64,000 nucleotides of DNA. Origin: Pseudopithomyces maydicus. Lineage: Eukaryota; Ascomycota; Dothideomycetes; Pleosporales; Didymosphaeriaceae. Location: the NCBI GenBank assembly GCA_026873275.1, contig JANTUC010000003.1, positions 2,728,001 to 2,792,000 of the forward strand. The letters are read 5' to 3'. Made by a program: the position numbers and the translations under genes. How positions within the stretch are numbered: the stretch's first letter is position 1; every line of letters begins with the position of its first letter. Below are positions 1-11,877 of the stretch, piece by piece. The notes under the pieces are model-generated. The model saw only the letters and a program-made list of their open reading frames with translations, was not told the origin of the DNA and made no database searches.

Positions 1-1
1 T

Positions 2-649
2 CAAACATCCCAGTCTTACCCTGCACAGACCTCATCGTCACAGAAACTTACTTACACTGCGGCCGATCCATCAGGCAAAGGAATGGCAGTCTCAACAACG
101 CCAATACCCACGCCGCAGTCTGTGCGTCACATCCCTCTGCCTACCCATTCGCCAACTTCGCCAAGCCAGCACATGACTATGCATGAAATCCTTTCCTTGC
201 AGCAAGCTGAGAAGGACTATGTTCGCGACGCTGCGGCGAAGCGTAGTCTGCAGGAAATTCAACAAGAACAAGAATTCCAGGCATGGTGGGACCAGGAGAG
301 CAAACGAGTGATACAAGAGGAGGAGCAGAGGAAGCGTGCTGAAGAAAGGGCAGCCAAGGCGAGCAGAGGCCGTGGTAAGGGCAGAGGTGGCAAGCCGAAG
401 AGCAAAGCCAAGGACAAGAAAGAGGGAGAAGGAACGGATCGTGTGAGACCTAACAAGGCTGCAAATCAGGCATCCATCGCCACGGAGGCATCGACTACTA
501 CATTCCAGCCAAAACAGGATGGTGTAGATAAGGGCAAGTCTCGAGGAAAGGGTCAAAGAGGCGGACGTGGTGGTGGAAGAGGAGGTCGTCCTCAAAATTC
601 TTCGAGAGAGGCTCCCGTAGCAGCTGCCTCCGCGACACCGAAAAGTTGA
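2..649 (+). CDS. C-terminal part of an IBTK-like BTB/ankyrin protein (5' end outside window)
   Basis: The reading frame is open from base 2 to the stop at 647-649, so this is the 3' end of a gene that starts before the window. The visible 215 residues are a tail: a Ser/Thr/Pro-rich linker, a charged helical stretch (LSLQQAEKDYVRDAAAKRSL, then EIQQEQEFQAWWDQESKRV), a run of Glu/Arg/Lys coiled coil, and two Arg/Gly- and Lys-rich patches. The LQEIQQEQEFQxWWDxES block resembles the conserved C-terminus of fungal proteins related to inhibitor of Bruton tyrosine kinase (RCC1/ankyrin/BTB, Cullin-3 adaptors). That is recall-based; no BTB or ankyrin repeat is inside the window. The RGG-like tail could bind RNA. 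An in-frame ATG at 83 is probably internal. Confidence 0.6.
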   Translation, partial: QTSQSYPAQTSSSQKLTYTAADPSGKGMAVSTTPIPTPQSVRHIPLPTHSPTSPSQHMTMHEILSLQQAEKDYVRDAAAKRSLQEIQQEQEFQAWWDQESKRVIQEEEQRKRAEERAAKASRGRGKGRGGKPKSKAKDKKEGEGTDRVRPNKAANQASIATEASTTTFQPKQDGVDKGKSRGKGQRGGRGGGRGGRPQNSSREAPVAAASATPKS

Positions 650-1188
650 GAAGTTCGTGATCTTATGAGGTTTGAGAGTCAACTTCTTGTATATGTTCAA
701 TGCATTAGACGTATATATCCATCTAGTTAGGACTGCATCATATTCAATAGATCTTTGCTCAATGCCGTGCAATATATAAATTTATTTTGCACGTAGGTCT
801 CCATTTAGTATGCACGATGATCAATTATAATTTCCTTCCAACAGATCATTATGCAATATCAAGCATTATGGGAGGACGGAAAGGGCGACCCCCTCCGCAC
901 CTATGAGATCATGCACGACCCACTCGGCATACCTTCCGAAAGATATACTCGGTACACTTGCCTACCCCGGCACACGCGTAACGCGTGTAGTGGGAGCGGG
1001 GTCACCTCGTAAGCTCAAGCTTGGAACTATAAGAGCTCCAGCGAAAGCCCATAGAATTCACATATCGAATCTTTTTGCCATTGAAAAGAAAAAAGCATTT
1101 CTATTTTCAAAAATTTGAACTTTCTGCACTGCGATTGTTACGAGTTGCTTCAATTGCTTCCGATCTAAAAGTACATTTCGCATCCAAT
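650..1188. other. Intergenic, 3' flank plus SDR promoter
   Basis: No supported gene. The AT-rich first part suits a 3' untranslated region of the preceding gene. A 53-codon ORF from 851 has no recognisable features and is left out. Confidence 0.6.
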
Positions 1189-2237
1189 ATGGCAGACAAC
1201 CCGGAAAGCAGAGAGTCCTTGACGTCAAGGCAATTGCCTGAGATGACGCTTTCTACGGCGGATAATCCACTTACGGCTCCGAGATTACCGCCAGACGGCC
1301 TCACTGCGGCACAGAGAGCTGCACATCGATTCTCGGTCACAGGAAACGCAATCGGTATGTACCATCCACTCCAACTCCCTGCAATATAGCATACCAAGAA
1401 ACAACAAGAAGAAACCAAGGCCTCTCACTAACACCCCCAGTCACCGGCGGTGCCGGCGCCCTCGCCCTCGAAGCCGCAACCGCCCTCCTCGAACACGGCG
1501 CCTCGGGCCTCGCCCTCTGGGACCTCAACCCAGAGCAATCCTTCCCAGCCATCAAAGCGCTGCACCAAAAGTTCCCGGACCGCAAGATAACCACCCTCGC
1601 CGTCGACGTCCGCGACGCCGCCCAAATCGCCACCGCCCTAACCGACACCCTCAAAGTCCTCGGCTCCGTCTCCACCCTCCTCTGCTTCGCCGGCGTCGTC
1701 GGCTGCACCCCCGCCATCGACATGAAGCCCTCCGATTGGCGCCGCACCCACGACATCAACCTCACGGGATCCTTCCTGTGCGCCCAGGCGTTCGCGCGCC
1801 AGGTCCGCGACCAGGGCACCGGCGGCTCTGTCGTCTTCACCGCGTCGATATCCGCGCACCATACGAATTTCCCGCAGCCGCAGGCGGCGTATAACAGTTC
1901 GAAGACGGCGGTGCTGAGCTTGACGAAGAGCTTGGCGGCGGAGTGGGCCGCGTGGGGGATTAGGGTCAATGCGGTGAGTCCTGGGTACATGGATACGATT
2001 TTGAATGAGGGGGAGGGGTTGAAGAGGGCGAGGGATACGTGGAATTCGAGGAATCCGATGGGGAGGATGGGGGACCCGTGGGAGTTGACGGGGGCGTTGG
2101 TGTTGTTGGTGAGTGAGGCGGGGAGGTATATTAATGGGACGGATATCATTGTGGACGGGGGGCGATGGTGTTTTAGAGAGAGGGGAAGGGGGCAGAGGGT
2201 GGTAGAACTAAAATATAAATTTATGGTTGTGGGTTAA
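1189..2237 (+). CDS. Short-chain dehydrogenase/reductase (D-arabinitol/sorbose reductase-like)
   Basis: Exons 1189-1354 and 1441-2237 are joined by an 86-base intron (GTATGT...CCCAG). The splice restores the Rossmann motif TGGAGALALE. Further SDR signatures follow: VDVRD, CFAGV, the catalytic Ser in ASIS, YNSSK (Tyr about 206, Lys about 210), VNAVSPGYMDT and NGTDIIVDGG. An N-terminal extension of about 55 residues precedes the fold, as in fungal arabinitol/sorbose reductases. An NAD(P)-dependent sugar/polyol oxidoreduction in the cytosol is the family expectation; the substrate is inferred only. The C-terminus is odd: after IIVDGG it runs on for about 22 low-complexity residues. One extra G in the run 2157-2162 would end the protein a few residues after VDGG, as the family usually does. 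Third positions switch from C-rich to G-rich near 1850. Confidence 0.85.
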
Positions 2238-2840
2238 CTCTTTTATTAGGCTACCTTTTGCGTTGAGAGTGTTATGGCATGGAGGAGTAGACATGCAATC
2301 AGTTCTGCAGGTAATTAGCCTTCGACAATGCATTGGAGGGAGATGGGGGGGATAGATGTGGTATGAAGACTTATGATATGATGCTCCTGGCATGATCCGT
2401 CTTTTCTTCTATCCAAACTCCTTTATCTTAAGTATCTGATGTTCCAAAGGAAACCCATAATCAGTCTCATAGGTAAGCAGCCTTCTAAAATGCCTAGGGT
2501 GTTTTGAAGAAAAAAGACAATACACAGCACAAATTGATTAATGGAAGCAGGATCAATGAATGTCTCAAACCAGCTGCGTACGCCCAACCGAAGCAAGACG
2601 ACAGTGCAGCCGTACCTGCCCCCCACTTCATTAGCTGCGGCTAGCGTAGCTTCCGACGAACCCCACCACACTGGTGCAGGCACATCCGCCGATCACCCAG
2701 CTTCATCTACCCAAGCATCTGAACAATAGCATAACAAAAAGAAATATTCTCGGCTAGTATGAACGGAAATATGCCTTCACGTGTCCAATGAGAAGAAAAT
2801 ATTAAGCATTTCCCAACTGCTGCTCCAGAAATACAACCCG
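2238..2840. other. Intergenic
   Basis: About 600 bases between the SDR and the Zn2Cys6 regulator. Short ORFs on both strands show no domain or codon signature. Nothing else supported. Confidence 0.6.
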
Positions 2841-4409
2841 ATGCCCCCGAAAAGAGCGCGTCAGGACGACGGGGGCGAGTCTTCGCTATGGCTATATGCT
2901 GTCACGAATCCCCCGCCGCGGCGAAAGGCGTGTCGGCAGTGCTTCGAGGCAAAAGTGCGATGTGATCACAAGAGACCGATTTGCTCACGATGTGTACGTT
3001 CTTTCCGAAGATCTTGATATCGCATGTCAAAGCATCATATGTATTACCATATTACCTCCTTTCTCCAATACTTGGATAGCCAAATATCACCGACTCACCA
3101 CATATAGGCCCGTCGTTCTATCAATTGCGACTACGCTGGCGCAGCCTCAGACGAACCATTACGAGAAACAACCGCCGAAGCTTTCACTCTGAACACAGGC
3201 TCGGTATCCAGCGAAGCCGTACCCGGCACCTCTACCGCACTATCTGCTTCCCCATCCAGGATTCCGACCTCACTGTTTCCCACCCCTACTCCCATATTTG
3301 TATCACCGTCGGACCAGCCTAATCAGCCAGATAGCACAACTATATTCCAACATCCCACCACCCTTTCCGAACCTGATATACATCTCATCTGTACTGTCGA
3401 CGCGCAAAGGGTCCGCGACCGCTGGCTAGAAGGCTGGGTCCCGCGTCCAGACCAACAACCCAAGGATCTCAGCCGCGGAACAGCGATCTTCATCTACGGT
3501 GTCTTGAAGTCCTACCCTCGCTTGCTCTGCGAGGGGGACTTGCCTGCGATCGTTCACGGTCTTCAGATGGAGGATGGGAAGTTGCCAGAAGCGCTTGCGA
3601 ATTGTGTTTGCATTGCTAGGATGTGGGAGGGGCAGGAGGGGGTGCGAGGGAGATTGTGAGAGATACTACGGTGAGGGAGATGGAGAGGTTGTTTGCGAAG
3701 GTATGTATTTTTTTCCGTACTTGAAAAAGATGCTTTGGAGCTAATGGAGGGGCTAAGAGAAACGAATGGGGTCAATTTGAATTGCTGGCTGCGTTCCAGG
3801 CGTACGTGATGTATGTTACGTTGTTGATGGATCCGGGGGCGGAGCCGGTAGTGTCGCAGTCGATCATGCGTAAGTCATTTTTTTGCTCTCCTTACCTCTC
3901 CTCCCTCTCCCATCGTTTTTTGTATCCACCATCCCACACTTTGTTCAACATCTAAATATTTCCTAGTCGACCTCCAAGACTTCGCCCATACCATCGCCCT
4001 CACAGGCCTTGTTCACCCCTGCGAACACCCCACCTCCCACAACCGCCCCAGTAATCTATCATGGCGCGCTTGGGCCCTTGCAGAAGCAAAACGCCGCTCT
4101 CTCTTCGCCATGTACATGCTAGACGATGTAGTCAACGCGTTCTCAAACGTATCGTGCATCCTAGGCGACGAGCTCTCGGATCTAACAGCTCCGTGCGGTG
4201 AGAAACTATGGCGGGCGAAAAGCGAGGCTGACTGGAGGAGGCTGTACGATGTTTATGTGGCGGAGTGGGAGGGTGGTGGGCTGAAGCTACATGAGTTTTG
4301 GCCGACGACTGGGGAGAAGGATTCGAAGAGAGTGGAGAGATGGGTGAAGGGGATGGATGGGATGGGGATGATGATTTTTGCGGTTACGACGGCTACGCAG
4401 CACCGGTGA
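2841..4409 (+). CDS. Zn2Cys6 transcription factor, one-base frameshift
   Basis: Exon 2841-2993 encodes the first part of a binuclear zinc cluster (CRQC-x6-C-x6-C-x2-C, with a basic RRK before it). After intron 2994-3107, exon 2 resumes with ARRSINCDY, the usual continuation. A Ser/Pro/Thr linker follows, then a fungal regulatory region. Further introns are 3701-3757 and 3870-3966, and the last exon is 3967-4409. In exon 2 the frame breaks at a five-G run, 3638-3642. The continuing frame (AREIVRDTTV and onward to the next GT donor) is one base off, and a sixth G would rejoin them. The product would be about 430 residues, a sequence-specific nuclear regulator of unknown target. Adjacency to the convergent P450 gene does not prove a link. 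A true pseudogene is possible but less likely, given the same defect in many neighbours. Confidence 0.75.
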
Positions 4410-4746
4410 GACTCGTGTAAATGGTGCTTAAATTTATTCACAAGTTACGTTTTAGACGGCTTCGTTCGTCGCAAGTCTAGTTGGAAGTCGGCCGAGACAT
4501 TTAATTTTACATAGTATCACGCCATTGAGTTCCCTCGGACCGACCTTATATCTGGTAGTTGAGATTCGGGAAGCGGTTCGAGTCACTTGTACAGGTCACA
4601 TTGAGCTAGTTGTCGCAAATATCGTTTCACAATCTTGAACTGCAGCATGAATAATAAAATGTGTGAATATGGAAAGCATCCTGCTCCTGCGCATCTCGAA
4701 AACACCAGAGTCAATTCCCGAAAACAGTACTTTCACCCTCACTCTT

Positions 4747-6485
4747 TTACCCCCTTTCCCGAAAGACCAACAACGGCCCACTATGTTTCGAACCAGCAAT
4801 GTCCTCCATCCGGAAAACAAACTCTCTCTCCTTTTCCGCACTGGCGATGTCGTCCTTCGATTTCTCAAAGTCGAACCTCCACAGAGTCTCGGCAACTACT
4901 ATGCTAGCCTCCGTGTACGCCACCGCTATACCAGCACAGTTCCTTGCGCCCCTTGAAAAAGGCATGAATGCGCTATGCATGAGCTTCGTCTCCTCCGCAC
5001 TTAATCCGCTCTCTGCCGGTAGCCATCGCTCAGGCCTGTAGGTGAAAGGTGAAGCAAAGTATTCCTTGTTGTGATGAATTGCGTAGATATCGACACCGAT
5101 ACGAGTCCCTGGTGGAATCAAGTGTCCATCGATGATGAGCGGATTCGTGTTGACGTCGTGCGGAGCATCGCGCCAGAGAGTTACGTTGGTAGGAGGACTG
5201 ATGCGCAGAGTTTCGTCAAGACAAGCACGCAAATAAGTACATGATGCGAGCTTGGGGCCGTGACCTATGTCGTCGGGATGGGTGAAGGTGCTGCGAATTT
5301 CTTCGGTGAGTCGTTTATGTACCAACGGGTATCGAGAAAGGTAGAAGAAGGTACCGGCAAGCAAGGAGGCGACTGTGTCACCACCTGATGAATGTTAATA
5401 CTGTGATTGAGAGGTAGCGGAAGTACAGAATCATACCTGCAGGAATCAGAAACGTCGACTCTGACCATAGGTCCATGTGTCTCAAGCCGGCACCGGTTTC
5501 AGGGTCCTTATATTCTGATATGTTGGAGAAAAGGTCAGGCCTTGCATGTTTCTCTTGTCCTAAGCGTGCCTTGATCATGCCGCTGACCATTCTATGAAAC
5601 CTACGAACCCTGGGCAATAGTACGGGAAGGAGTAGAGTTTCCCAGCCGCTATACTTGATTTCAGGGAATTGAATGTATACGTTGATACGCCAGTTTGAAA
5701 GTGTGAGTGCTTGTGGCATCCAGTGATGCTTGGAGCTGGTCTGGAGGTCAAAGCTACGACCAAATCCCAACTCCCCACTGACATCGAGAGTAAGAAGCTT
5801 GCACTGTTCGCTCATGTCGGTGGGTTCGTTTCTCAAGGAAGCTGACTTGAGCTGCTCTATGAAGATGGCAACTTGCTGTTTCAAGATCGGCTCGAAATTA
5901 CGAACTGCCCGATCGTTCATTCCTTGAGCAACAATACGTCTTCTTGTTCGATGAAGGCCCTTATCGACAACGTTGAACAAATTGTAGACGGTTGGGGAGG
6001 CTTGCGTAACAAGATATGCACGCGATTTCACTAGACGTTCATTATGGTAAATTTCTTTCAGGTCAGTTGGTGTGCAATATTAAGCTCCGTTGTATCGTAG
6101 TACCTTGGGCGGCTTGTACACTGTTGAATACCAATTTGTTCGGTCCGTTTCTTACAACAGAGCCTGAAAATGAGTTGATCAGACAATGTTACATAAGCGA
6201 GAGTATGTTTTTGGAACAGCTTTACCCCATTTCTGATGGTCTTGGTATGTTGTTATGTGCAATTGTCGCTCGAAAGCGTGGTATGCGCCATACCAATCTG
6301 TGAGCTTTGCCAAGAAAGGACCCGGGTAAGAGTGTAAAGGATGAAATAAGAGACGATAGGTATACACAAGTATACACTAACAGATCAGTTTCGTCAAACA
6401 TTGTAGAGAGATGTACGCATACCCTCAGTACGAGCCCGGCGAATAGGAATTTGGAAACTTCGAGAACGACATTCGTGAAGGTCAT
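4747..6485 (-). CDS. Cytochrome P450 monooxygenase
   Basis: Five exons on the minus strand: 6423-6485, 6226-6376, 6104-6163, 5437-6054, 4747-5384. All junctions are GT...AG in consistent phase, giving 509 residues. The N-terminus is a membrane anchor (about residues 1-30) followed by YRLLFHPLHSYPGP, the hinge seen in microsomal fungal P450s. Other hallmarks are the I-helix AGGDT (297-301), ETLR (355-358), PERW (415-418) and the haem loop FSRGARNCAG with Cys447. It should act in the ER with a P450 reductase. The sequence looks like the clade of fungal secondary-metabolism P450s (CYP65/CYP68-like), but no backbone synthase lies nearby, so the substrate is unknown. No frameshift is needed. Confidence 0.92.
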
Positions 6486-7551
6486 TTTGACCAAGTATGT
6501 GTTTCGAATAAAAGAGCACAAGAGAATTACGATGAGAATGTTTGGTAGGTAGGTTAACAAATTGCCTCGGCAGACACGATTATTTGTAGAGTATGTCTGC
6601 GGCACAGCGTACAGATGATGGTCCGCGGCACAGTCTATGTGGCGCAGCCCTTGCATGTTCGAATAATTCGAACTGAGGGACTTTGTCTAGAATGTTGAAA
6701 CTTTTTGTGGGATATTAGACGCTTTCAAACTACTGTATCTTCTTCCTGTTCCCTGATTAATTAGATTTAAGGTCACCTGAGAAAAATCCTCATGCGTCAC
6801 AATATTCACCCTCTCTCATAACGTTCCGCATTTTTTCCGGTAACACTCAAGCATATCAGGAAGCAACACTCAATTAAGTCGTCGGTCAGAGATTACTCCG
6901 AGTCTGCGTGTTCTCCAAGCTAGAGTCTTGTATTCTCACCGTAATTCGATCGATCGCGAATGCAATAATACACACCGCCATCTCTGGAACCAAGAAATCA
7001 TCCAAATCTTCCGCGACGTTGGTGGGCTGAACCTCCACACGACCCATTTTCGTTGTATGCCTCTCTTCCAGCCCGTATATTGTTAAGACACCTAGTAATA
7101 GCACTCCTCGCCCTCCACTAACCGCATTTTATAGCACTACCCTCCCGCTTTATTGTATAATATTCGCAATCGCGGGCGTGCAGCGCATCGAGTTACCCTA
7201 GAATGTGCGATCCGTGGTGCAGTTTGCGTAACATGAAAGTAATTTATACAAGTCTCGGTACAATATGTGATAGTTATCTTTCAGACATCACAAATTATCA
7301 CCTAACAAGGTAGTCGCTTGATACGAAAAAGCTTGTGTCACCCACGTAGCCAAAAAGCAATAAGACGTATGTAGGCAGCCAACCTGTCCCAAATCGCCGA
7401 GGGAATTTTTGTATGTAATCATTAACGGGTGGAAAGTAATATCTCATTTAGCCCGTCTTATTTTACAGAATAAGGAGTTGAGAAAACTACAATTCGCAAC
7501 TTTATTTATTTTAATCCGCTATCTACTTCTACAACCCCCTTTTTCATTCAA
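6486..7551. other. Intergenic
   Basis: About 1.07 kb between the P450 5' end and the DPH2 3' end. It is AT-rich, and only short, featureless ORFs are seen (for example 72 codons at 6886-7104, minus strand). It presumably holds the P450 promoter. Confidence 0.6.
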
Positions 7552-9302
7552 TTAATGCACCCTATCTTCCTCTCCAACCACATAACCCCTCGCAATCCCA
7601 CTCCTCCCCTCCTCCATCTTCGCCGCATGTCCACTCGCCCCCTTATCCTCCTCCTCCTTGTAATCGCTCCCCAACCCCTGCCACGTCCTCTTCTCCCGCA
7701 GATACTCCGCACCGGGCGACACCACGCCGCCTATCTGCGCCAAGTCGCCATTCGCGCGCCTCGTCAGCGCCGTGCTTGCCGGCACAGACGTTCCTTCTCC
7801 AGCTCCGGCTTCCCCATCAGCGCGTGATTGGGAGGAAATCTTGGGCGCGGTGGTGCGCATCGGTCGGGAGTGGGAGACGTAGCGCCCAGTGCGCAGGTCG
7901 AATTCCGGGGTGCGGATTCCTCTTCGGAGTCGTACTCTGCGTCTGCATTTTCTGGTGCGGTGTCTTGCGTCTCGACATTGCCGGGCTGCTTTTCACCACC
8001 TCCACTAGCACTCGATCCCTGCTGCTCTTTCTCCCCATCCAGCACATTCTGGAAGTCCGCCTCCCACTCCCCGGTCCACACCCTGCTCTCATCGCTCTGC
8101 AGCGCAATCCCCAGCTCAAACGGCGTAATCAACGGTTTCCAGAAGTCCTTGCTCTCGATCAGGCTGCTCTCCCAGCACCCGATGACGACCCACCCGCCGA
8201 CCTCGCTGAAGTTGGCCACCTTGGCGGCGTTCACCTTGCCGACGACGAAGGTGTAGGCTTTTTTGCCGGCGGCTGCGATTTGCTTCTGCACGTGCGCGAG
8301 GATGTGCATGTAGTTCTTTACGCTGAGCGTGTTGATGAGAATGCCGAAGACGGAGGCGGAGGATAGGGAGGTGAGGAGGGCGTAGCGGCGGCGGAGGGCC
8401 ATCGAGGTGGAGGCGAGGGTTGCGGTGGGGGAGGGCGTGTCGGTGGGGTAGATGTGCGTTGAGGCGACGCGGGAGGAGAGCGTGAGGAGGAGGGAAGGTG
8501 GGGGGTCGGAGATGTGGAAGAGGTGGTGGTCGCGGAGGGCGTCCTTGGAGGATTCGGCTTCAGGGGGGATGGTGCGGTTTGGGAGGAGACTGCTAGGGTT
8601 GTGGATGACTTTTGTGGAGAAGAGGTTGGTGTAGCCTTGATCTTGGAGGCGGGCGTGGAGAACGGGGATGTGGTGGGAGTAGGGGATGTCGGCCATTAGG
8701 ATGATTTTCTGGTCTTTTTCAGGGTACGTTTGCGTGAATGTCGTGATGACTGGGCTGAGATCGAGTTCCCGCTCGGTGAATACGTATACGACTGGTAACC
8801 TCGACGGGGGCGAGAGACAAGAGCGGCCATAGTGCACGACGACATCGGCGTCAACGTGCTCGGCAGCAACCTCGTCGACGCAGCACGCGCCATACGACGT
8901 GTCGGCCAGGATGAACAACCTCTCTTCCTCCTCCTCTCCTTTATCCTCTCCGATCTTCATACCCTCCAACTTTTCCGCGACATCCCCTCCAGCAAGGTCG
9001 CCATTAACATCGCCCTTCACAAACGCATCCTGCTTCTCCCTCTCCGCCTTCAATCCCTTGGCCAACCCCTCAAACACCCTCGGCGCATCCACCAACATCC
9101 GATCCGGAAACTGCAACGCAATCCTCTTCCACCTCCCCTCCCTAATCTCCCTCACCGTCCTCCCAATCTCATACGTGAGCGCCACCTGCTCCTCGCTCAG
9201 CCTGGGCAAGCTCGCAACATCCACGGTCGGCGTCGGGTCCTCGAAAATATGAGTGTCTGGCGTAGACAGGACGGGCGCGGACGTCGGGGCGTGATCTGCC
9301 AT
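7552..9302 (-). CDS. DPH2: Diphthamide synthase subunit 2 (DPH2), one-base frameshift
   Basis: DPH2 works with DPH1 in the first step of diphthamide formation on the elongation factor 2 histidine, using an Fe-S radical chemistry. From the ATG at 9302, the protein shows IALQFPDRML, then DTSYGACCVDEVAAEHV followed by VVVHYGRSCLSP, and later VVIGCWESSLIESKDFWKP. These carry the expected cysteines. An acidic insertion (about residues 110-125) interrupts the N-terminal domain. The frame breaks at the plus-strand four-G run 7907-7910. The other frame continues with the conserved tail (PEFDLRTGRYVSHSRPM, later GGVVSPGAEYL and WQGLGSDY) to the stop at 7552. One more base would give about 583 residues, normal for fungal DPH2. 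DPH2 is usually retained in eukaryotes, so an assembly error is the simplest reading. Strand composition alternates in blocks along the gene. Confidence 0.92.
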
Positions 9303-9852
9303 TGTTTGTCTTTTTTAATTTTTCTTGATTTTTTATTCGGTGGTGCAGGGTGGGATGCGTGAAAGGCGATGGTGGGGTGGGAAACTTTTTGGTGGCGGGG
9401 TAGGCACGTCGGGCGGAAAGTTCGCCGATGGTGGGTAGAGCGGGCGAGCGAGGTGAGGGGCGTTAGTCATCGGGTTGGATTGACTTTCACCCCTGCGATC
9501 GACGGCAGGGGAAAATTACCGGATTGGGAAAATGGGAGAAGGGAGGGTGAATTGCATGTTTGGGACGAAGCGACGCGATCCTGTTGTTAAAGTATGTAGA
9601 GTTGGACATCACAGTCATGGCAAAACTCTGAAACCCATAATCTCCCAAGAAACTTGTTCTTCATTTGGGGATGCTGCATGTCAACTGCGCAATCTAGCGG
9701 CTCTGCCCATTTAAATAAACAAAAGAAAAGCCTCGCTCCCAGTCGAGGCGCGTGTACTTTTACTACCCGATCCCCAAGAGCAACAAGTGAATGTGTCCTG
9801 GTTATCTGATACCTTTCATCCCATCATCACCCCTTCAAAACACCTCCCGAAC
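9303..9852. other. Intergenic
   Basis: DPH2 upstream region plus the 3' flank of the Pro/Ala-rich gene. No gene supported. Confidence 0.55.
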
Positions 9853-11086
9853 TCAAGACCAGAAAGCAGCCCTCCTAGCGTTACCAAGGCCCTGAGCTGC
9901 AGCCGAAGGAGCCGCAGGCGCAGCGCCGCTGGCAGCAGGTGGAGGAGGAGGAGTAGCGCCGCTGGCAGCAGCAGGTGGCGGAGGAGGAGTAGCACCGCTC
10001 GCAGCAGCCGGTGGAGGAGGAGCAGCAGTTCCCTTCGCCTTGCCCTTTGCATCAGGCGCCGCAGCCGCAGCACCAGTTGCAGCAGCAGCACCAGTTCCCT
10101 TGCCCTTGCCCTTGGCCTCAGGCGCAGGAGGCGTAGCAGCGGCGGCGGCAGCGGTCACGCCAGTACCTTTAGCCTTTCCCTTTGCACCGGGGGCAGGAGG
10201 TGTAGCGGCGGCGGCGGCAGCGGTCAAACCAGTACCTTTAGCCTTTCCCTTGCCCTTGGCCTCGGGTGGGGGCGCGGTGCCGTTTGCGGCGGCGGGGGGT
10301 GGGGGCTGGGGTGTGTTAGTGATCTGTATATATGTGTATGTATATCGTTTTGGCTAAGTTATGATCGTATGTATGATATAGATGATATAGATGATGAAAT
10401 GAGGAAGGAGAAACATACCGGAGCCGCACAGTTAACCGCAGCAGGAGGCGCCGCTGGTGGAGGCGGAGGTGCCGTTCCATTTCCAGGGGAGGCGGGGGAG
10501 GAGGTGCTGTTCCGTTTCCAGGGGGAGGGGTGCGATGTCGTTGCCTTTGCCTACGGGTGCGGCGGGGGAGTAGGGGCGCCGGATCTGTGGTTGCTTGTTA
10601 GTGATGTTGTTCCCTCTGAGTGGCATATATCAAGAAGAGATGAGGTATGAGAGACGTACGGGGGAGCAGGAGGAGCTCCGCTCGGTGGCGAAGGGGTGGA
10701 GGGGGAGCCCCAGAGCCGCTGGGTGGAGGAGGCGGTGGAGCTGCGGCTGCACAGGCAGTCGGGGGAGAAGCAGGTGGTGGAGGGGCGGATCCATCTGCTG
10801 GAGGAGCGGCGGGGGAGCACCGGTGGAGAGTCCGGGGCTATTGATGTCAGTTAGATCCTGTTCTGGTATACACATATACATGTGTATATGTATATACGGA
10901 ATGGCAATCTTACGGCGCAGCAGTCACCCCGGTAGCGGGCGTGGGAAGACCACCCGCCGCATCCGTAGCAGAAGCCATCACAAACGAGAGCTCTCGCTTC
11001 GGGACCTCATCCTTGGGCAGCTTGAACCCGATGGCGAAGCCCTGCGCAAGCGCAGAAGTAGCAAGGAGTGTCAAGGCGACCTTCAT
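9853..11086 (-). CDS. Secreted Pro/Ala-rich repetitive protein with several frame slips
   Basis: Four exons: 10914-11086, 10660-10837, 10419-10584, 9853-10305. The ATG at 11086 opens a signal peptide (MKVALTLLATSALAQ). The rest is low complexity: Pro/Ala/Gly repeats, two nearby copies of a PGNGTAPPPPP unit, then repeats of ATPPAPxAKGKxKGTG, ending AARRAAFWS. Exons 2 and 3 switch frame at plus-strand G runs 10811-10815, 10693-10696, 10564-10568, 10521-10530 and 10486-10489. Adding one base at each (two in exon 2, three in exon 3) makes all three splice phases agree and yields about 324 residues of uniform composition. It is probably an extracellular or wall-associated protein; no enzymatic domain is visible. 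Repeat decay is an alternative to sequencing error. Confidence 0.6.
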
Positions 11087-11877
11087 AGTGTCTAGTCTAG
11101 GCAACTAGTCTAGCCACGAGTATGTACGATGGAAAGTGAAAAAGAGATTGAAGGGGGACTTTAGAAAGGAATGAAGGCCAGCTCCGCAAGACAGAAAGGA
11201 ACGTATGTATTGAGCGCTGACGAACGTAGCAGATTGAAAGACCTGTTGCTCCGCCGTCGAAAGACCAGCGCAGCACCACGCTTTAGTATACCCAAGATTC
11301 GCGCCTAGAACATCGTGGAGAAAGCCATATTACGCTTCACGCGACACGTCCTGTTTGGTATAATCGGGACGCGGCTCCCGTGCCGACGCCAGTTTCCAAC
11401 GGTAGCATTCTCGAACAAGTTGGGTTACTAGCTCGGCCTGCTAGCGATGCCGCTTCGACGTCCCGAGCGAACCTGACGTGTTGACACATCATCCCAGTGG
11501 GTGGAAGGTCGTGGTGTGGAAACGAGTGGGTCCAGCCATCATGCGATATCGCGTATCGAAATGGTTTCAGGAACATTAGGAACATCAGGAACAAGGACGC
11601 AGATCAGCCGCACGACACGGTGCTAAAGTTAGAAGTCGTTTGACACAAACTATAATTGGCTCTTAATCTATCAGACTCGTCTCAAGTCTCGATGCAGTCG
11701 CAGATGCTCGCGACCTTGACTTGAACCCCCAACACCACGCCCGAAGAGAGAAAAGTAACCATCCATCCAGCCAAGCCGCATTTCGCACCCGCGAGAACGC
11801 CAGCTCAACTATGCCGCTCACCAGGAAGAATCGAGTCCCGAAACGCCAATCTCTTCTCATTTCATAATGCCTTAGGC
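11087..11877. other. Intergenic
   Basis: About 790 bases between the secreted-protein promoter and the RSC9 3' end. No supported gene or RNA. Confidence 0.55.

Noticed and set aside
92..772. Long minus-strand frame opposite the IBTK-like tail
   Set aside because: Leu/Ser-rich antisense shadow of a Lys/Arg/Gln-rich coding region; no domain.
3638..3642. Calling the Zn2Cys6 regulator a pseudogene
   Set aside because: Splice sites and frame are otherwise intact on both sides, and the defect type is shared by essential genes.
6886..7104. 72-codon minus-strand ORF in the P450-DPH2 gap
   Set aside because: No domain, promoter or splicing evidence.
7776..8366. Plus-strand frames inside DPH2
   Set aside because: Antisense shadows of a GC-rich conserved gene.
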